From assembly GCA_029006155.1 (NCBI GenBank), contig JAQXGF010000050.1, forward strand, positions 1-64,000: 64,000 nucleotides of DNA. Direction: 5' to 3'. Source of the stretch: Lachnospiraceae bacterium. Its GTDB lineage: Bacteria > Bacillota > Clostridia > Lachnospirales > Lachnospiraceae. This document shows positions 62,024-64,000 of this stretch, piece by piece. How positions within the stretch are numbered: position 1 is the first letter of the stretch; each line of letters starts with the position of its first letter. The translations under genes were made by a program, and so were the position numbers. The notes below the pieces were generated by a model. The model was not told the origin of the DNA and did not search any database. It saw nothing but the letters and a program-made list of their open reading frames with translations.

Positions 62024-62061
62024 ATTTGAAAGTTGGTGCTATTTTGCAGTAACTTTCAAAT
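62024..62061. promoter_or_regulatory. Inverted-repeat operator copy 1
   Basis: Perfect 11-bp arms ATTTGAAAGTT/AACTTTCAAAT enclose 16 bp containing GCAGT. It lies directly upstream of the -35 box of the DUF4143 ATPase promoter and is repeated 75 bp downstream. Confidence 0.65.
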
Positions 62062-62067
62062 GGAGAC

Positions 62068-62096
62068 TTGACGCTGTTTTCATGAATTAGTATAAT
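62068..62096 (+). promoter_or_regulatory. Promoter of the DUF4143 ATPase gene
   Basis: TTGACG at 62068-62073 and a perfect TATAAT at 62091-62096 have a 17-bp spacer. Operator copies flank it on both sides. Confidence 0.85.
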
Positions 62097-62098
62097 GC

Positions 62099-62136
62099 AT
62101 TTGAAAGTTAGGTATAATATGCAGTAAGTTTCAAGT
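62099..62136. promoter_or_regulatory. Inverted-repeat operator copy 2
   Basis: ATTTGAAAGTT (62099-62109) and AAGTTTCAAGT (62126-62136) repeat copy 1 with two changes in the right arm, again around GCAGT. It covers the transcription start region, so a bound protein should block transcription. Confidence 0.65.
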
Positions 62137-62153
62137 GAACGGAGGCATGACTG

Positions 62154-63443
62154 ATGAACAAAATAATTAAAAGAGACAGTTATCTTCAAAAAATTATTGA
62201 CCGGAAGGAAAATGGTTTAATTAAGGTCATTACCGGCATTCGCAGATGCGGAAAAAGCTTTCTTTTGTTTAATCTTTTTTATGACTATCTGCTGGATTGT
62301 GGGGTAGAACCAGAACACATCATTACAATTGCGCTGGATGATGACCAATTTGTTCAATATCGGGATCCTGCGGCCCTGTCTGAGTATATCCGATCGAAAA
62401 TCACAGACCGCGAGACATACTACATTCTAATTGATGAAGTTCAGTATGCAATTGCCAGGGCAGAACTGAAAAATCCGGAGAGTATCCGACTGTACAATGT
62501 TTTGAACGGTCTGATGCGTCTGCGGAATGTGGATATTTACGTTACCGGCAGCAATTCAAAAATGTTGACTAAGGATGTATTGACGGTATTTCGTGGCCGT
62601 GGAGATGAAATTCGAGTATACCCAATATCCTTCAAGGAATATTATGCATCTGTTGGTGGAGATAAATCCGAGGCTTATGAAGAATATGCACTGTATGGTG
62701 GTATGCCACTGGTTTTATCAAAGAAGACGGATGCGGATAAGATGACCTATCTGCAAAGTCTTTTTACGGAGGTTTATTTTAAAGACATTGCAGAGCGCTA
62801 TGATATTGCACTTAAGGATGTCCTTGCGGAATTGACGGATGATCTGTGCTCCTCGGTCGGTTCCCTGACAAATGCCAGCAAGATTGCCAATACGCTTCGG
62901 ACCGTGAAGGGCATTTCCGTTTCAGGCGCGACCATTTCCAGCTATCTGGGATATTTAACCGAATCGTTTTTGTTTAGCAACGCAAAACGGTATGATGTAA
63001 AGGGTAAGAAATATTTTGAATATCCATCTAAATTTTATTGCACAGACATTGGACTGCGCAATGCACGGCTGAATTTCAGACAACAGGAAGAAACACACAT
63101 TATGGAGAATATTATCTATAATGAGTTGTTGTGCCGTGGCTGTTCCGTCGATGTAGGGGTCGTTGAGGTGAGCGCAAGAAATGGCGAGAAGCAAGTGCGG
63201 AGGCAGTGTGAAATTGACTTTGTAGTAAACTATGGCGCGAAGAAATACTATATTCAGTCTGCATTGAATGTCAGTGATCCAGATAAGATGGAAACAGAAC
63301 TCCGTCCGTTGAAAAATACGAGGGATTTTTTTAAGAAAATCATTATCAGTAAGTCCTCCATGAAACCGTGGACGGACGAGGACGGTATTTTACATCTTGG
63401 CTTGTATGAGTTCCTTTTGAATGAAAAGGCATTAGAGTTGTAG
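62154..63443 (+). CDS. AAA ATPase with DUF4143 domain
   Basis: The 429-residue protein belongs to the widespread but poorly understood AAA_14/DUF4143 family. Walker A is GIRRCGKS (28-35), Walker B is YILIDEVQ, a sensor region reads VYVTGSNSKML, and the C-terminal DUF4143 has nuclease-like elements (YNELLCRG, CEIDFVVN). GGAGG lies 8 bp before the ATG. Base use is visibly more AT-rich than in the neighbouring carB gene, suggesting acquisition by transfer. The gene has a single promoter between two copies of an inverted repeat, a layout suited to autoregulation. The cellular role is unknown. Confidence 0.88.
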   Translation: MNKIIKRDSYLQKIIDRKENGLIKVITGIRRCGKSFLLFNLFYDYLLDCGVEPEHIITIALDDDQFVQYRDPAALSEYIRSKITDRETYYILIDEVQYAIARAELKNPESIRLYNVLNGLMRLRNVDIYVTGSNSKMLTKDVLTVFRGRGDEIRVYPISFKEYYASVGGDKSEAYEEYALYGGMPLVLSKKTDADKMTYLQSLFTEVYFKDIAERYDIALKDVLAELTDDLCSSVGSLTNASKIANTLRTVKGISVSGATISSYLGYLTESFLFSNAKRYDVKGKKYFEYPSKFYCTDIGLRNARLNFRQQEETHIMENIIYNELLCRGCSVDVGVVEVSARNGEKQVRRQCEIDFVVNYGAKKYYIQSALNVSDPDKMETELRPLKNTRDFFKKIIISKSSMKPWTDEDGILHLGLYEFLLNEKALEL

Positions 63444-63648
63444 ATTTTATTCCTGTTTCGATGCTTTTGATGAAATTGGCATATAATATCTGATTCTGAA
63501 TTTTCTGGCTGATGAAAAAACAGAAGTTCTATACATTTTCGCTACGGTATTTGGAAAAGTTTTCCTGATACAGCAAATTATGGACATATGAGAACCTATA
63601 GGTTGATTTAGAAATGTATGAGATGATTATATAAAAAGGGGTGATGTC

Positions 63649-64000
63649 ATGGCAATACGATCAGTAGAGTATCTGCAGAGTCTTGTTCGGGAGCTTACGA
63701 AGCTGCCGGAGGAGACTGAGTGGGTAGAATTTAAATGTAACAATAAGCAACCTCAAATGATTGGTGAATATATTTCGGCATTAAGCAATTCAGCAGCACT
63801 ATGCGAACGCCCAAAAGCATATTTGGTTTGGGGTGTAGATGATGCAACGCATAAAATTGTTGGAACTGAATTTCAGTATCGTAAAATGAAAAAAGGAAAT
63901 GAGGAGTTGGAAGCTTGGCTTTCCAGAATGCTTTCGCCAAGAATTAATTTCCGATTTTTTGAGATCCCTATGGATGAAGGACTGGTTGTGCTGATGGAGA
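63649..64000 (+). CDS. AlbA_2-domain (Schlafen-like) protein, cut by window edge
   Basis: The first 117 codons are present; the gene runs off the right edge. The product starts MAIRSVEYLQSLVRELTKLP and contains ETEWVEFKCN, GEYISALSNSAAL and YLVWGVDD, which match the AlbA_2/Schlafen AAA_4 domain often annotated as a putative DNA- or RNA-binding or ATP-binding regulator. AAAGGGGTGATGTC precedes ATG 63649. Like the previous gene it is AT-rich, so both may belong to one transferred segment. The 205-bp gap before it (63444-63648) holds no clear promoter or structure. Confidence 0.8.
   Translation, partial: MAIRSVEYLQSLVRELTKLPEETEWVEFKCNNKQPQMIGEYISALSNSAALCERPKAYLVWGVDDATHKIVGTEFQYRKMKKGNEELEAWLSRMLSPRINFRFFEIPMDEGLVVLME

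Overview
The window looks like a chromosome segment of an anaerobic, spore-forming Clostridium-class Firmicute, most likely a Lachnospiraceae-type gut bacterium. The reasons are CodY, a CIRCE-controlled groESL operon, an SleC-type spore-cortex lytic enzyme, tandem glycine and cobalamin riboswitches, GGAGG ribosome sites, and acidic Ser/Glu/Thr-rich exported proteins. I see no tRNA, rRNA, CRISPR array, insertion sequence or prophage. Most stretches are dense operons with 1 to 17 bp gene overlaps.

Layout. (1) 0-7.4 kb: codY, two paralogous Ser/Thr kinases, then CIRCE-groES-groEL. The second kinase ends in a domain that aligns along its length with the apical, substrate-binding domain of GroEL encoded 1 kb downstream; I regard this chaperonin-kinase fusion as the most novel item here. 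(2) 7.4-9.5 kb: small membrane proteins. (3) 9.6-14.3 kb: a two-component system followed by a lipid-carrier cluster (DUF368 flippase, PAP2 phosphatase, GT2-GtrA glycosyltransferase). (4) 14.2-16.8 kb, minus strand: an ECF sigma factor, two related small membrane proteins, a polytopic membrane protein and a PrsW-type protease, which is a plausible regulated-proteolysis signalling module. (5) 17.0-29.3 kb: a nine-gene Gram-positive Pel-like exopolysaccharide operon (PelD, E, A-deacetylase, F, G) with CotH, VTC, DUF4956 and DUF4832 genes appended. It is divergent from the sigma operon, and the two -35 boxes lie 16 bp apart. (6) 29.4-42.4 kb: a corrinoid/tetrapyrrole locus with two cobalamin riboswitches. 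It encodes an exported CbiK-like chelatase, secreted proteins with NEAT-like domains (one of about 1,560 residues with eight such domains and half of a solute-binding protein), and a BtuF/BtuC/BtuD-type transporter. A glycine riboswitch and its AGCS symporter sit inside the locus. (7) 42.5-50.7 kb: a cytoplasmic hybrid histidine kinase with a degenerate HD-GYP domain, overlapping a small helical protein, a VWA protein and a MoxR-like ATPase, then a MATE exporter. (8) 50.8-64 kb: a second AGCS symporter, glmS, a minus-strand MATE exporter, sleC, carAB, a DUF4143 ATPase behind a paired inverted-repeat operator, and a gene cut by the window edge.

Themes. Envelope stress and polysaccharide (regions 3 to 5) are physically grouped, and the divergent promoters suggest co-control of the sigma module and the matrix operon. 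The corrinoid locus appears to link cobalt insertion outside the cell to capture and import. Structured intergenic elements built from GAA- or GCAA-loop hairpins recur at 1.1 kb and 55.9 kb. All assignments come from reading the sequence; no database search was run.
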